Position numbers and translations under genes: made by a program. Positions 42,468 to 51,013 of a DNA stretch of 64,000 bases are shown piece after piece. Each line of letters starts with the position of its first letter. Positions within the stretch are counted from its first letter, which is position 1. The notes below the pieces were generated by a model that was not told where the DNA came from, did not search any database, and was given only the letters and a program-made list of their open reading frames with translations. Origin of the DNA: Novosphingobium sp. 28-62-57 (GTDB taxonomy: Bacteria > Pseudomonadota > Alphaproteobacteria > Sphingomonadales > Sphingomonadaceae); NCBI GenBank assembly GCA_002256985.1, contig NCGO01000004.1, positions 186,001 through 250,000 on the forward strand, given 5' to 3'.

Positions 42468-43414
42468 TTCTCCTGACTGATCGGATCGGTTTCAGCGTTG
42501 GCGGCGGGGGCAGGCTCTGGAATGAGCTTCTCCTGCGGTTCGCCAAAGCGGGTGATGCGAGTCTTGGCCACGAAATCGCGGATATTGGCGCCGGTATGAT
42601 CGCCGGGCGTCCAGGTCGGGTATTTGTGCCGCAGTCCGGCATCGACAGGGATATCGATCCCGGTGATGATTTCCGCCTCGTCCGAGGCAAGAAACACCGT
42701 GGCCCAGGCGAGGTCCGACGCACGCGGGAAGCGCCCCAGCGGCAGCATTTTCAGATAGTCATCGCGCGAATAGAACCCGCCACGACCCGGGCGCTGCCAT
42801 TCAGGATCAAGCACTTCGTCGCGCATCAGCGTCCACAGCTGGTGCTCCATCGAACAGGGGGTGACCGTGTTCACGCGGATGCCATAATGCGCCAGATCCA
42901 TCGCCGCCGAGCGCGCGAAGCTGAGCAGCGCGGCCTTGGACGAGGTGTAGGCCGTCGCATCAGCCTCGCCAAAATGGGCAGCGGTAGACAGCAGGTGGAT
43001 GATCGATCCACCATGTCCGCCCTCAATCATCGCCTGCGCGGTGTAGCGTGTGGTCAGAAGTCCGGCCGTGGGAAAACTCAGGACGGATTCATTCCAGTCA
43101 TCCATGTCCATGTCGAGCAAGTGGCAAAAATGCACTCTGCCTGCCATGTTCACGGCAACATCGACCCGTCCGTAAGTCGCTACGGTCTCTGCCACGATCC
43201 GGCGAACATCGGCCTCGATCGTCGCATTGCCTTGAACAGCATGGCCGATGAAACCGCGCGAGCGGATGAAGTCGACGGTCTCTTCAGCCGCGGCCAGACT
43301 GATGTCGGACACCACCACGCTGGCACCTTCGCGCGCCAGAAAATGGGCAATAGTGCCACCGATATTCGGCCCTGCGCCGAAAACGATTGCAACCTTGTTT
43401 GCCAGCCTGTCCAT
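42464..43414 (-). CDS. Short-chain dehydrogenase/reductase
   Basis: A 316-residue classical SDR. The cofactor-binding motif is FGAGPNIGG at 12-20, and the catalytic set is S143, Y156 and K160 (AYTSSK). An SDR coupled directly to a Rieske oxygenase would suit oxidation of a cis-dihydrodiol to a catechol, or of a ring-bearing alcohol. The C terminus has about 50 extra residues compared with common SDRs and a proline-rich end. GAGGGGCAAGG before the ATG supports the start at 43414. A promoter is expected in the 134-base gap upstream, where I see only a short CGGACGTCCG palindrome at 43512. Confidence 0.85.
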   Translation of the reverse strand: MDRLANKVAIVFGAGPNIGGTIAHFLAREGASVVVSDISLAAAEETVDFIRSRGFIGHAVQGNATIEADVRRIVAETVATYGRVDVAVNMAGRVHFCHLLDMDMDDWNESVLSFPTAGLLTTRYTAQAMIEGGHGGSIIHLLSTAAHFGEADATAYTSSKAALLSFARSAAMDLAHYGIRVNTVTPCSMEHQLWTLMRDEVLDPEWQRPGRGGFYSRDDYLKMLPLGRFPRASDLAWATVFLASDEAEIITGIDIPVDAGLRHKYPTWTPGDHTGANIRDFVAKTRITRFGEPQEKLIPEPAPAANAETDPISQEK

Positions 43415-43548
43415 CCTTGCCCCTCGAAATCTGTTCTGCACGAATCAGGACTTGCTGTTTGTGCTGAAGGTTGTTTGTTCAATCGCACCGTCGAGCGAAA
43501 TAGGCGTAGACCGGACGTCCGTAGATTGGACAGGCCCGGGTGCTCGCT

Positions 43549-44901
43549 TCAGGCCGGTGGGAGGTCGCTGCCGGGTTCCGGTGTCGTCACGGCCAGCGTC
43601 TTGCGGAAGCTTTCGGGCGCGAACAGGATCGCCGTGATCGAAATGGCGCACAGCACGATGAAGAACACGCCGACCATGCTCGGATCGGTTCCGCCGCCGC
43701 GCATCAGCAGCCATGTGGCAACCAGCGGCGCGAAGCCGGCGCTGATCGTCGAGCCGATTTGGAATGTCACCGCCATGCCGCTGTAGCGGATATCGGCGGC
43801 AAACTTCTCACCCAGCCAGGCGCTAATCGGGCCTCCCATCATCGCGTGGATGACCGGGTTGGCCAGCGCCAGCCCAAACAGCAAGCCCCAGGTGCTCCCC
43901 ATGGTGAGCAAATGGAAGATCGGGAAGATCAGGATCATCCCTGCCACGGCCCCGGCCAGCATCACCGGTTTGCGCCCGATCCGGTCAGACAGGATGGCAA
44001 ACGCGGGAATTGCGAAAATGTGGATCACATTGACCACTGTCAGCAAACCCAGCGCAGTTGATTGGGCGTGGCCACCAACGTTGATCGCAAAATTGATCAT
44101 GAACGTGGCCGTCAGCGTGGTCATGGCAAGGCAAGCCAGGCTACCCAGCACGCCATTCAGCAAAGGACCGGGATAGCGCCGCAGCACGACCAGCAAGGGG
44201 ATTTCCTGCTTCTGCTGGGGCTCGGCCTTGCGCGCGGCCTGCATGGCCAGAAAGTCCGGCGTCTCTTCCACCGCATGGCGCAGCCACGCGGCCAGCGCGA
44301 CCAGCACCGCGCTGAGCAGGAAGGGAATGCGCCAGCCCCAGGCGAGGAACTGCGCCTGTTCCATCGCGGCGAACAGCATCAGGGCCAGTGTGGCCATGAC
44401 CGCGCCCGATGGCGCCCCCGAACCGACGATGGAGGCGGCAAAACCGCGCGATTTCTTGCCAGCATGCTCCATCGACAGCAATGTCGCACCAGCCCATTCG
44501 CCGCCAACCGCAAAGCCCTGAACCAACCGAAGCACAATCAGCGCCATAGGCGCGCCGAAACCGATCATGGAATATGACGGAAGCAAGCCCATCAGAAAGC
44601 TCGATGCGCCCATCAGGTAGAGCGTCATCATCAGCATTTTCTTCCGCCCGATCCGGTCGCCATAATGGCCGAAGAAGATCGCGCCGAGCGGCCGGGCGAC
44701 ATACCCCACGGCCAGTGTGGCAAAAGAGGCCAGCGTGGCCACTTTGGGGTCGAGCGCAAAAAAGACCTTCGGGAAGACCAGTGTTGCCGCGATGCCATAA
44801 AGCAGGAAGTCATAGTACTCGACTGCCGAGCCAAGATAGCTCGACAACATGGCGCGGCGGCGCATGACCGAAGCCTGCGGCTGATCTGCCGGTTGCGTCA
44901 T
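43549..44901 (-). CDS. MFS metabolite:proton symporter (MHS family)
   Basis: A 450-residue inner-membrane transporter with about 12 helices. The family motif GHYGDRIGRKKMLM lies after helix 2, RLVQGFAVGGEWAGA is in helix 4, and EYYDFLLYG at the N terminus is typical of the metabolite:H+ symporters (shikimate, alpha-ketoglutarate, phthalate permease group). By context it may import an aromatic or dicarboxylic acid. GAGAAGGAAT upstream supports the start. It diverges from the meta-cleavage hydrolase gene across a 243-base gap. Confidence 0.85.
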   Translation of the reverse strand: MTQPADQPQASVMRRRAMLSSYLGSAVEYYDFLLYGIAATLVFPKVFFALDPKVATLASFATLAVGYVARPLGAIFFGHYGDRIGRKKMLMMTLYLMGASSFLMGLLPSYSMIGFGAPMALIVLRLVQGFAVGGEWAGATLLSMEHAGKKSRGFAASIVGSGAPSGAVMATLALMLFAAMEQAQFLAWGWRIPFLLSAVLVALAAWLRHAVEETPDFLAMQAARKAEPQQKQEIPLLVVLRRYPGPLLNGVLGSLACLAMTTLTATFMINFAINVGGHAQSTALGLLTVVNVIHIFAIPAFAILSDRIGRKPVMLAGAVAGMILIFPIFHLLTMGSTWGLLFGLALANPVIHAMMGGPISAWLGEKFAADIRYSGMAVTFQIGSTISAGFAPLVATWLLMRGGGTDPSMVGVFFIVLCAISITAILFAPESFRKTLAVTTPEPGSDLPPA

Positions 44902-45032
44902 TGCTTTATTCCTTCTCCCATCGCCAAAACCTGCCTCAATCTGACCCGGTCTCTGGTATCGTATTTTTATTGAACCACCATTCTGGAACCTGCTATCGTC
45001 ATTGCACGATCGAGGGTGTCTGTCACCTAAAG

Positions 45033-45053
45033 TCTAGGGTTTTCGGAGCCTAG
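45033..45053. promoter_or_regulatory. CTAGG inverted repeat in the transporter/hydrolase gap
   Basis: CTAGG at 45034-45038 and CCTAG at 45049-45053 form an inverted repeat with a 10-base centre. CTAG-centred half-sites recall the TCTAGA pairs at mhpD and the dioxygenase, but the spacing differs. The nearby IclR regulator at 46117 could recognise it. Confidence 0.35.
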
Positions 45054-45107
45054 TTCAGGGCTTTGCGCCAGCGCAGATGGACACGACGAGCGAAAAAACA
45101 TCAATAC

Positions 45108-45122
45108 GTCCGATATTCGGAC
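45108..45122. promoter_or_regulatory. Inverted repeat just before the hydrolase gene
   Basis: GTCCGA-TAT-TCGGAC is a perfect 6-bp inverted repeat with a 3-base centre. It ends 22 bases before the hydrolase start and 10 bases before its ribosome binding site, a good position for a repressor. Confidence 0.4.
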
Positions 45123-45144
45123 ATAGGTAAGGGAACAGGATATC

Positions 45145-45987
45145 ATGGTCGATCCAACCTTCGAAAGCACCAGCAAGCAGCTGCGGACCAAGCACTGGGA
45201 CATCCATTACAACGAGTGCGGATCGGGCCATCCGCTGGTCCTTGTCCATGGTGGCGGACCGGGTGCGTCTGGCTGGAGCAACTACAACCCGAACATACCT
45301 TACCTGTCGAAGTTCTTCCGGGTTCTGGCGGTGGACCTTCCCGGCTGGGGCCGTTCGCAGCCAGTTGCCTATGAGCACCGCGACAACTCGGGCGCGCTTG
45401 CCGAGCTGCTCGATACTTTGGGGATTGCCCGTGCGGCAGTGGTCGGCAATTCGATGGGTGGCGCTTCGGTGATCCGGCTGGCCTATGAGCGGCCAGACCT
45501 CGTTTCGCGCCTGATCACCATGGGTTCACCCTCGGGCGCGCCGGGCATGTTCGAACCGGCCGGGCTGACCGAAGGGGTCAAGGTGCTTGAGAAGGCCTAT
45601 TTCGAACCCAATCTCGATACGATCCGGGCGCTGACCAACATCATGACGTTTGACACGTCCAATGTCACCGATGACCTGATTCAGGAGCGGCTGAACAACA
45701 CGCTGGCGCAGAAGGCGCATGTCGACAACTGGATCGGCGGGCATGGCAAGGGGCCGATGGTGCGTTTGAACCAGGAGCAGATTCCGACCATCACAGCGCC
45801 AACACTGCTGATGCATGGCCGAGACGACCGGGTGACCCATTTCACCCATGCCATTCGTCTGGCGGGCATGATCCGCAATTCGCGCGTGCTGATCGTCAAC
45901 CGTTGCGGCCACTGGTTGCAGCTGGAACATGCCACCGAATTCAATTCCATGGTCCACCGCTTTGTAGAAAACAATCCGGAGGGCTAA
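45145..45987 (+). CDS. Meta-cleavage product hydrolase (alpha/beta hydrolase)
   Basis: A 280-residue C-C bond hydrolase of the BphD/MhpC/HsaD type. It cleaves the ring-opened product of an extradiol dioxygenase to an acid and a 2-hydroxydienoate. The oxyanion region is HGGGPGASGWSNY at about 35-47, the nucleophile is S103 in VGNSMGGAS, the acid is D227 or D228 in HGRDDRV, and the base is H256 in CGHWLQLEH. It should act between the dioxygenase at 33820 and MhpD at 24105. The start is supported by GGGAACAGG upstream. A strong hairpin follows the gene. Confidence 0.9.
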   Translation: MVDPTFESTSKQLRTKHWDIHYNECGSGHPLVLVHGGGPGASGWSNYNPNIPYLSKFFRVLAVDLPGWGRSQPVAYEHRDNSGALAELLDTLGIARAAVVGNSMGGASVIRLAYERPDLVSRLITMGSPSGAPGMFEPAGLTEGVKVLEKAYFEPNLDTIRALTNIMTFDTSNVTDDLIQERLNNTLAQKAHVDNWIGGHGKGPMVRLNQEQIPTITAPTLLMHGRDDRVTHFTHAIRLAGMIRNSRVLIVNRCGHWLQLEHATEFNSMVHRFVENNPEG

Positions 45988-46008
45988 GCCGGTCGCCCAA
46001 GGCAAAAG

Positions 46009-46051
46009 CGGGCGCGCATCGCATCAGGACTGATGATAGGATGCGCGCCCG
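46009..46051. terminator. Strong hairpin after the hydrolase gene
   Basis: CGGGCGCGCATC (46009-46020) pairs perfectly with GATGCGCGCCCG (46040-46051). A smaller CATCA/TGATG stem within the loop extends the structure. There is no T run. It lies 22 bases after the hydrolase stop and may act as a terminator or attenuator before the IclR gene. Confidence 0.5.
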
Positions 46052-46116
46052 GCGCTGGCGAAAATGGAACCGCAAAGGGACCTGAGGCACGGGCCAGGCG
46101 GGAGAGGACAGATATA

Positions 46117-46875
46117 ATGGCCATTGACGGGCGGTTGCTCACCGTCATCGAGGCGATCAACACTTTGGGGATTTGCACGGTCGTGGACTTGCACCGGGCA
46201 ACCGGCATTTCGCGCCCTGCGGTCCACCGGATCGTCGATAACCTGTGCAGCTTCGGCTATGTCGAGCGTGTTGACGGGCACAGCTCTGTCCGGCTGACCT
46301 CGCAGATTCTCGCGCTTAGCGCAGGCTACAAGCCTGAAGACCGGATGGCGGAACAGGCGATGCCGGTGCTCCGCCAATTGCAGTCACGGATACGCTGGCC
46401 GCAAACCTTCTCCACCCCGGTTGCCGACATGATGGTGATCCAGGCAACCACCCGGCATCACAACCCTTTTGTGTTCGATCAGGGGCGGACGGGGCTGCGC
46501 CTGCCGATCCTTTCGACCGCCACGGGCTGCGTGTACCTCGCGCATTGCGGAGCAGAGGAGCGCGAGGCCATAATCGCGCGCCTGCAAGCCCACCATGATC
46601 GTGTCGAGGCATTCGACCTGACATTCGACGAAATGTTGACAGCCGCGCGCGACCGGATTGCGATTGCTGCGGAAAAAGGCTTCGCCTTGCGCTCTGGCGG
46701 GGTTCCTGAGCGCACATCGACCATTGCTGTTCCGGTGATCGTCTTTGGAACCGCCGTGGGCGCCTTGTGCACCACGTTTCCGACCACGGCCGTGCCGCTG
46801 GAGGAGGCCTGCAACAGATATGTTCCCGAATTGCAGGCCGCTGCCGCCAGCATTGCGGCCCTGTTCGAAAAATAG
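46117..46875 (+). CDS. IclR-family regulator (MhpR-like)
   Basis: A 252-residue regulator. The N-terminal winged helix includes CTVVDLHRATGISRPAVHRI at about 19-38, and the effector domain ends with SGGVPERTSTIAVPVIVFG and a helix LQAAAASIAALF. It resembles MhpR-type activators of phenylpropionate catabolism more than the IclR at 24993. The ATG at 46117 follows GGGAGAGG. It is downstream of the hydrolase gene and may control it, the transporter and possibly the distant meta-pathway genes. Its target is not proven. Confidence 0.82.
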   Translation: MAIDGRLLTVIEAINTLGICTVVDLHRATGISRPAVHRIVDNLCSFGYVERVDGHSSVRLTSQILALSAGYKPEDRMAEQAMPVLRQLQSRIRWPQTFSTPVADMMVIQATTRHHNPFVFDQGRTGLRLPILSTATGCVYLAHCGAEEREAIIARLQAHHDRVEAFDLTFDEMLTAARDRIAIAAEKGFALRSGGVPERTSTIAVPVIVFGTAVGALCTTFPTTAVPLEEACNRYVPELQAAAASIAALFEK

Positions 46876-46907
46876 GCCAGAAGCAGGCAAGAAGCAGACG
46901 GTGGAGA

Positions 46908-47555
46908 TCAAAACGCGTCTGGCGGGGATGTTGCCAGTGCGATCAGGCTGATCCCGGCCATCCGCAAATAGCCCGGCAAAGTGCCACCCGAGGCGTTCAT
47001 GATCAGATTGCCGTCGGCGCAAACCAGCGTAAACTTGCCCATCTGCAAGGCGCGGTTCGGGCAACGCTCCTGAATCTCGGCTGGCAAGGTCTGGCGATAC
47101 CAAGCGGTATATTCGTCAATCACCGCCTGACGCAGATCGAGGAAGCGCTGGCGCGAGAGCTGTTCGCGAACGGATTGATCGACGCTGAGGATCACGCCCA
47201 ACCGCCAGAAGTCCTGCGTAATCAACGCTTCGTTTTCGGGCGCGTTGCAATAGATCCGTTCAAGGTGCTGGCGCGTTGTCTCGCCCGGGAGTGGTCGACG
47301 CTTGCGGTGAAAGCCTTCAAGCCATTCGCGGCTCTGGTCCATCAGCGAGGCGAACAGGATGTCCTTGCTCTCGAAATGCCAATAGACGCTGCCGGTGGGC
47401 AGTTGCGCCTTTAAAGATACGCGCGGAATAGTCGTGCCCTGATATCCGTATTCCTGCGCAACCTGCAGTGTTGCCTCAAGAATCTTTTGCCGGTTGGCAG
47501 CCGACGTTCGGTGCTCCCCGCGCGGCCGTTCCCGCTTGTTGGTTTCAGTGTTCAT
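46908..47555 (-). CDS. TetR-family transcriptional regulator
   Basis: A 215-residue repressor. The N-terminal DNA-binding domain covers about 15-65 (ANRQKILEATLQVAQEYGYQ, then ATTIPRVSLK-like sequence and SVYWHFESKDILFASL). The C-terminal ligand-binding part contains tryptophans and ends SPPDAF. The ATG at 47555 has GAGGGAG seven bases upstream. It converges with the IclR gene and shares its orientation with the MarR gene. The ligand and targets are unknown. Confidence 0.85.
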   Translation of the reverse strand: MNTETNKRERPRGEHRTSAANRQKILEATLQVAQEYGYQGTTIPRVSLKAQLPTGSVYWHFESKDILFASLMDQSREWLEGFHRKRRPLPGETTRQHLERIYCNAPENEALITQDFWRLGVILSVDQSVREQLSRQRFLDLRQAVIDEYTAWYRQTLPAEIQERCPNRALQMGKFTLVCADGNLIMNASGGTLPGYLRMAGISLIALATSPPDAF

Positions 47556-47636
47556 TTCAACTCCCTCGAACGGCAAGGTATTACTGTTCCGCCCTGCCAT
47601 GGCAATGGCCAGACGGTGCATATGCGGCCTTGTCGC

Positions 47637-48059
47637 TCAGCGTTCGCGGATTGCGGCTTTGACCAGCGCCAGAAAAGCCGTGCGCTCATCCCGCGTCAGG
47701 TTCTCCAGAATCGCCTCTTGCAGCTTGCGGACAATGGGCAGCAACCGTTCAAACGCAGCCTCTCCCTCTGGCGTCAGTCGCAGGACACGGGCGCGGCGGT
47801 CAGTATCGCTGATGGCGCGCTCCACCAGTCCTTTGGTGACCAACCGGTTGATCACTTCGCCAATGGTTGGCCGGTCATAGGCGATCAAGGCCGCGACACC
47901 GGCCTGATCAATGCCCGGATTCACCCGGATCGCGTCAAGCGCGGCGAACTGTACCGACGTGATGTCGAAGCCGGCCTCGCGCGTGTGGGCTGCGTAAACC
48001 TGGGTCGAATGCTGGTGCAGCCTGCGGATCAGGTGGCCAGCCATGTCGAGTGCCTGCAT
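47637..48059 (-). CDS. MarR-family transcriptional regulator
   Basis: A 140-residue winged-helix regulator with the MarR layout: FDITSVQFAALDAIRVNPG in helices 2-3, RPTIGEVINRLVTKGLVER in the recognition helix and SDTDRRARVLRLTPEG in the wing. MarR proteins near hydroxylase genes often respond to aromatic acids. A longer frame to 48140 would cross the tandem repeats upstream, so the Met at 48059 is preferred. It diverges from the flavoprotein hydroxylase at 48289, with an 11-bp inverted repeat between them. Confidence 0.85.
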   Translation of the reverse strand: MQALDMAGHLIRRLHQHSTQVYAAHTREAGFDITSVQFAALDAIRVNPGIDQAGVAALIAYDRPTIGEVINRLVTKGLVERAISDTDRRARVLRLTPEGEAAFERLLPIVRKLQEAILENLTRDERTAFLALVKAAIRER

Positions 48060-48061
48060 TT

Positions 48062-48115
48062 CCAAATCCCTGCGCCAAATCCCCGCGCCAAAATCCCCGA
48101 GCCAAACCCCGGCGC
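48062..48115. repeat. Four imperfect 13-14-base tandem repeats
   Basis: The unit CCAAATCCCCGCG recurs four times with small changes (CCAAATCCCTGCG, CCAAATCCCCGCG, CCAAAATCCCCGAG, CCAAACCCCGGCG). It sits directly upstream of the MarR start, in its leader. It may be a tandem binding site or simply a slippage repeat. Confidence 0.6.
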
Positions 48116-48190
48116 AAAACCTCTTTTGCGCCCCGGACATGCCGGAAGGTATCGTCCTGTCTAGTCCAACCCTGCCAAATTAGAAAGTTT

Positions 48191-48223
48191 ACTTATCATT
48201 TCGATTGACAGAAAATGATAAGT
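48191..48223. promoter_or_regulatory. Inverted repeat, likely MarR operator
   Basis: ACTTATCATTT (48191-48201) and AAATGATAAGT (48213-48223) are perfect 11-bp inverted arms with an 11-base centre, in the gap between the divergent MarR and hydroxylase genes. An AT-rich dyad in a shared promoter is typical for MarR regulation of both genes. Confidence 0.65.
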
Positions 48224-48288
48224 GCACATATCAAATTGCCACACGCGGCATGCTGCCGGATTGATGAACATTTGCGGGGAGAGTGGTG

Positions 48289-50199
48289 ATGCAGTTTCAT
48301 CTCGACGGGTTCCGTCCGGGCGATCCCGATGTTCTGGCTCCTGCGCCGGACGTGCGTGATCGTTCTGCGCCGTTGCCCGGGACGATCGACGTGCTGATTG
48401 CCGGATGCGGTCCGGCGGGGCTGTGCCTTGCCGCCCAGCTCGCGGGCGAACCGTCGATCCGCACAATGATCGTCGAGCCGAAACTGGTGCCCATGGAAAA
48501 GGGGCAGGCCGACGGGATCAATGTGCGTTCGATGGAGATGTTTCAGGCGTTCGGTTTTGCCGAAAAGGTGAAGCGGGAATCGGTCTGGATCAACGAAACG
48601 ACGTTCTGGAGCCCGGACCCTGAAAACCCGGCGCAGATCCGCCGCGTCGGGCGGGTGCAGGACGTTGCCGACGGTTTGAGCGAGATGCCGCACGTGCTGA
48701 TCAATCAGGCCCGCGTCCATGACCTGTTCCTTGATGTCATGAAGAATTCGCCGACGCGGCTTGAGCCTGACTATGGCTTGAAGATAGCCGATTTGGCGGT
48801 CGATCCGACTGCAGCGGACTATCCTGTAACGGTGACGCTGGAACACACCGCGCCCGGCCGTGAAGGCGAGCGCGAGACGATCCGGGCACGCTATGTCGTC
48901 GGCTGCGATGGCGCACGCTCTACCGTCCGTCAGGCCATTGGCGGGGCCCTTCACGGCGATACCGCGCATCAGGCGTGGGGCGTGATGGACATTCTGGCGG
49001 TCACCGACTTTCCCGATTTCCGAATGAAGGCGATCATCCAGTCAGCCGGGGAAGGGGCGATCCTGTTCCTCCCGCGGGAAGGCGGATACCTCGTGCGGCT
49101 TTATGTCGAACTCGACCAACTGGCCGAGCATGAGCGCGTGGCCGATCGCGGCATGGGCGTGGATGACATCATCGGCAAGGCCAAGCGGATCCTCGCGCCC
49201 TATAGCCTTGACGTGAAGGAAGTGGTCTGGTGGTCGATCTACGAGATCGGGCACCGCCTGACGGACCGGTTTGACGATGTGCCTGCCGATCAGGCCGCCA
49301 TACGATCACCGCGCGTCATGCTGGCAGGTGATGCGTGCCATACGCATAGTCCCAAGGCCGGGCAGGGCATGAACGTATCGATGGGCGATGCGTTCAACCT
49401 TGGCTGGAAACTGCGGGCCGTGCTGACCGGGCGCGCCGCCCCTGCGCTGCTGCACAGCTATACCGCCGAACGCCGCGCTGCCGCCAAGAGCCTTGTCGAT
49501 TTCGACCATCGCTGGTCGCGCATGGTCGGAAGCCGGGCAGAGGATGACAGCGAAAACCCGATGCCGCGGGTCCAGCGCGAATTCATCGCCAATGGCGAAT
49601 TCACGGCCGGACTGACCGTCTGCTATGATCCTTCCGCCTTGATCGGTGCAGGGCAGCATCAGGCCTTGGCACCGGGCTACCCCATCGGCATGCGGTTCCA
49701 TTCCGCGCCGGTCATCCGGCTGGCTGATGCGATGCCGATGCAGCTTGGCCATGCCATCGATGCCGATGGGCGCTGGCGTGTCTTTGTGTTCGCCGGACAG
49801 GACGATAGGGGGCAACCCGATGCACCAACTGCCCGGCTTTGCCAGTTCCTGGAGACGGCTGAAGCCTCGCCAGTGCGGCGCTTTACCCGGCCAGATGAAG
49901 ATATCGATGCTGTGATCGATGTCCGCGCCGTGTTCCAGCAGGGCTTTCGCGATCTCGAATTCCCATCGATGCCATCGCTGCTGCGGCCGCACAAAGGCCG
50001 GTATGGCCTGTGCGATTATGAGAAAGTGTTCTGCGCGGATCTGAAAAGCGGGGATGATATCTTTGCCATGCGGGGGATCGACCGCAGTCAAGGCTGTGCG
50101 GTCGTGGTCCGCCCGGACCAATATGTCGCACATGTCCTGCCGCTCGGCGACCATGCTGGAATTGCAGACTTTTTCATCGGCATCTTGATGCCTCAGTAA
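48289..50199 (+). CDS. FAD-dependent aromatic hydroxylase (MobA / phenol hydroxylase type)
   Basis: A 636-residue single-component group A flavoprotein monooxygenase. FAD-binding motifs are GCGPAG at 39-44, the DG motif GCDGARS at about 205-211 and GDACHTHSPKAGQGMN from about 347. The length and the C-terminal thioredoxin-like region (about 440-636) match 3-hydroxybenzoate 4-monooxygenase and phenol 2-monooxygenase. It uses NAD(P)H and oxygen to add an ortho hydroxyl to a phenolic acid. GGGGAG six to seven bases before ATG 48289 fixes the start. Control by the divergent MarR regulator is likely. Confidence 0.87.
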   Translation: MQFHLDGFRPGDPDVLAPAPDVRDRSAPLPGTIDVLIAGCGPAGLCLAAQLAGEPSIRTMIVEPKLVPMEKGQADGINVRSMEMFQAFGFAEKVKRESVWINETTFWSPDPENPAQIRRVGRVQDVADGLSEMPHVLINQARVHDLFLDVMKNSPTRLEPDYGLKIADLAVDPTAADYPVTVTLEHTAPGREGERETIRARYVVGCDGARSTVRQAIGGALHGDTAHQAWGVMDILAVTDFPDFRMKAIIQSAGEGAILFLPREGGYLVRLYVELDQLAEHERVADRGMGVDDIIGKAKRILAPYSLDVKEVVWWSIYEIGHRLTDRFDDVPADQAAIRSPRVMLAGDACHTHSPKAGQGMNVSMGDAFNLGWKLRAVLTGRAAPALLHSYTAERRAAAKSLVDFDHRWSRMVGSRAEDDSENPMPRVQREFIANGEFTAGLTVCYDPSALIGAGQHQALAPGYPIGMRFHSAPVIRLADAMPMQLGHAIDADGRWRVFVFAGQDDRGQPDAPTARLCQFLETAEASPVRRFTRPDEDIDAVIDVRAVFQQGFRDLEFPSMPSLLRPHKGRYGLCDYEKVFCADLKSGDDIFAMRGIDRSQGCAVVVRPDQYVAHVLPLGDHAGIADFFIGILMPQ

Positions 50200-50227
50200 G
50201 CAGGCAGTGCAGTTCTGGGTAGGCAGG

Positions 50228-50953
50228 TCATTCGCCCAGCAGTGAAATACGCACCGCGATCAGATGGTCCCGGATCAGCCTTGCGGCCTTTTCGGGGTCG
50301 CGTTCGGCCAGCGCGTCGACGATCTCGCCGTGCTGGCGGTGATAGGCGGCCCGGCGATCATCGGTCACGGTGCGCTGTTTAAGCTTCATCCATTCGGGTT
50401 GATGCCGGACGGTGTTGATGGCTTCATAAAGCCCGGCAAGAAGGCCGTTTTTCGCCGATGAAATGATGGTCTGGTGCAACTCGCCATCCCATTTTTCGAA
50501 CGTTGGCACGTCTGGCGCACCGGCGGCATGGGCAATGCAATCGCGCATTTGCATCAAATCGGCGGCGGTCGCCCGGGTTGCCGCCAGACCCGCTGCCCAT
50601 GGTTCCAGCACCAGGCGAATCTCCATCACCTCGGACGGGCTCGATCCCAGAACCTGATTCAGCAGCGACGTCATCACATTGTTTGACGTGGCAGGCTCAG
50701 CCACGAACGAACCGCGCCCGATCTGTCGTACAATCTTGCCATCTTCCTCAAGTTTCTTGAGGCTTTTGCGCAGCGTATTGCGCGCGACTCCAAGCCGGAG
50801 TTCGAGCTCGCGCTCGGTCGGCAAACGGAAACCGGGCTTCCACAGGCCCTGTTCGATATTGCTTTCGATGGTTTCAATGATGGCTGCGACGGCATCCGAC
50901 TTGCGCATTCGCGGGTTGGCGGAGGCGTCTGGCTGGCTAGATATTTGATCCAT
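50228..50953 (-). CDS. GntR-family regulator, FadR subgroup
   Basis: A 241-residue regulator with an N-terminal winged helix at about 17-85 (WKPGFRLPTERELELRLGVA, then NTLRKSLKKLEEDGKIVRQ). An FCD-type ligand domain includes MEIRLVLEPWAAGLAATRA and HGEIVDALAERDPEKAARL. The start is uncertain; ATG 50953 is used because the longer frame begins with TTG. It diverges from the FAH operon at 51133. ATTGGATCAAT-like sites in the gap resemble operators of FadR-type regulators such as VanR. Confidence 0.85.
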   Translation of the reverse strand: MDQISSQPDASANPRMRKSDAVAAIIETIESNIEQGLWKPGFRLPTERELELRLGVARNTLRKSLKKLEEDGKIVRQIGRGSFVAEPATSNNVMTSLLNQVLGSSPSEVMEIRLVLEPWAAGLAATRATAADLMQMRDCIAHAAGAPDVPTFEKWDGELHQTIISSAKNGLLAGLYEAINTVRHQPEWMKLKQRTVTDDRRAAYHRQHGEIVDALAERDPEKAARLIRDHLIAVRISLLGE

Positions 50954-51013
50954 TTTTAACCCAATATGGTGTTTGGAGCGCAGATTCAACCCTAAAATCG
51001 TACAAAAGTGCAG

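Noticed and set aside
40947-42476. Long plus-strand open frame of 509 codons
   Set aside because: It is antisense to the acyl-CoA dehydrogenase and the Rieske oxygenase with complete iron-binding motifs; it has no recognisable domain.
43383-43392. AACGATTGCA-like match to the LacI operator
   Set aside because: It lies inside the short-chain dehydrogenase coding sequence, lacks the GC at the left end of the 12-mer, and is far from any sugar gene.
48062-48115. Possible CRISPR-like repeats
   Set aside because: The repeats are 13-14 bases, directly adjoining and without spacers, with no cas genes near; they are simple tandem repeats.
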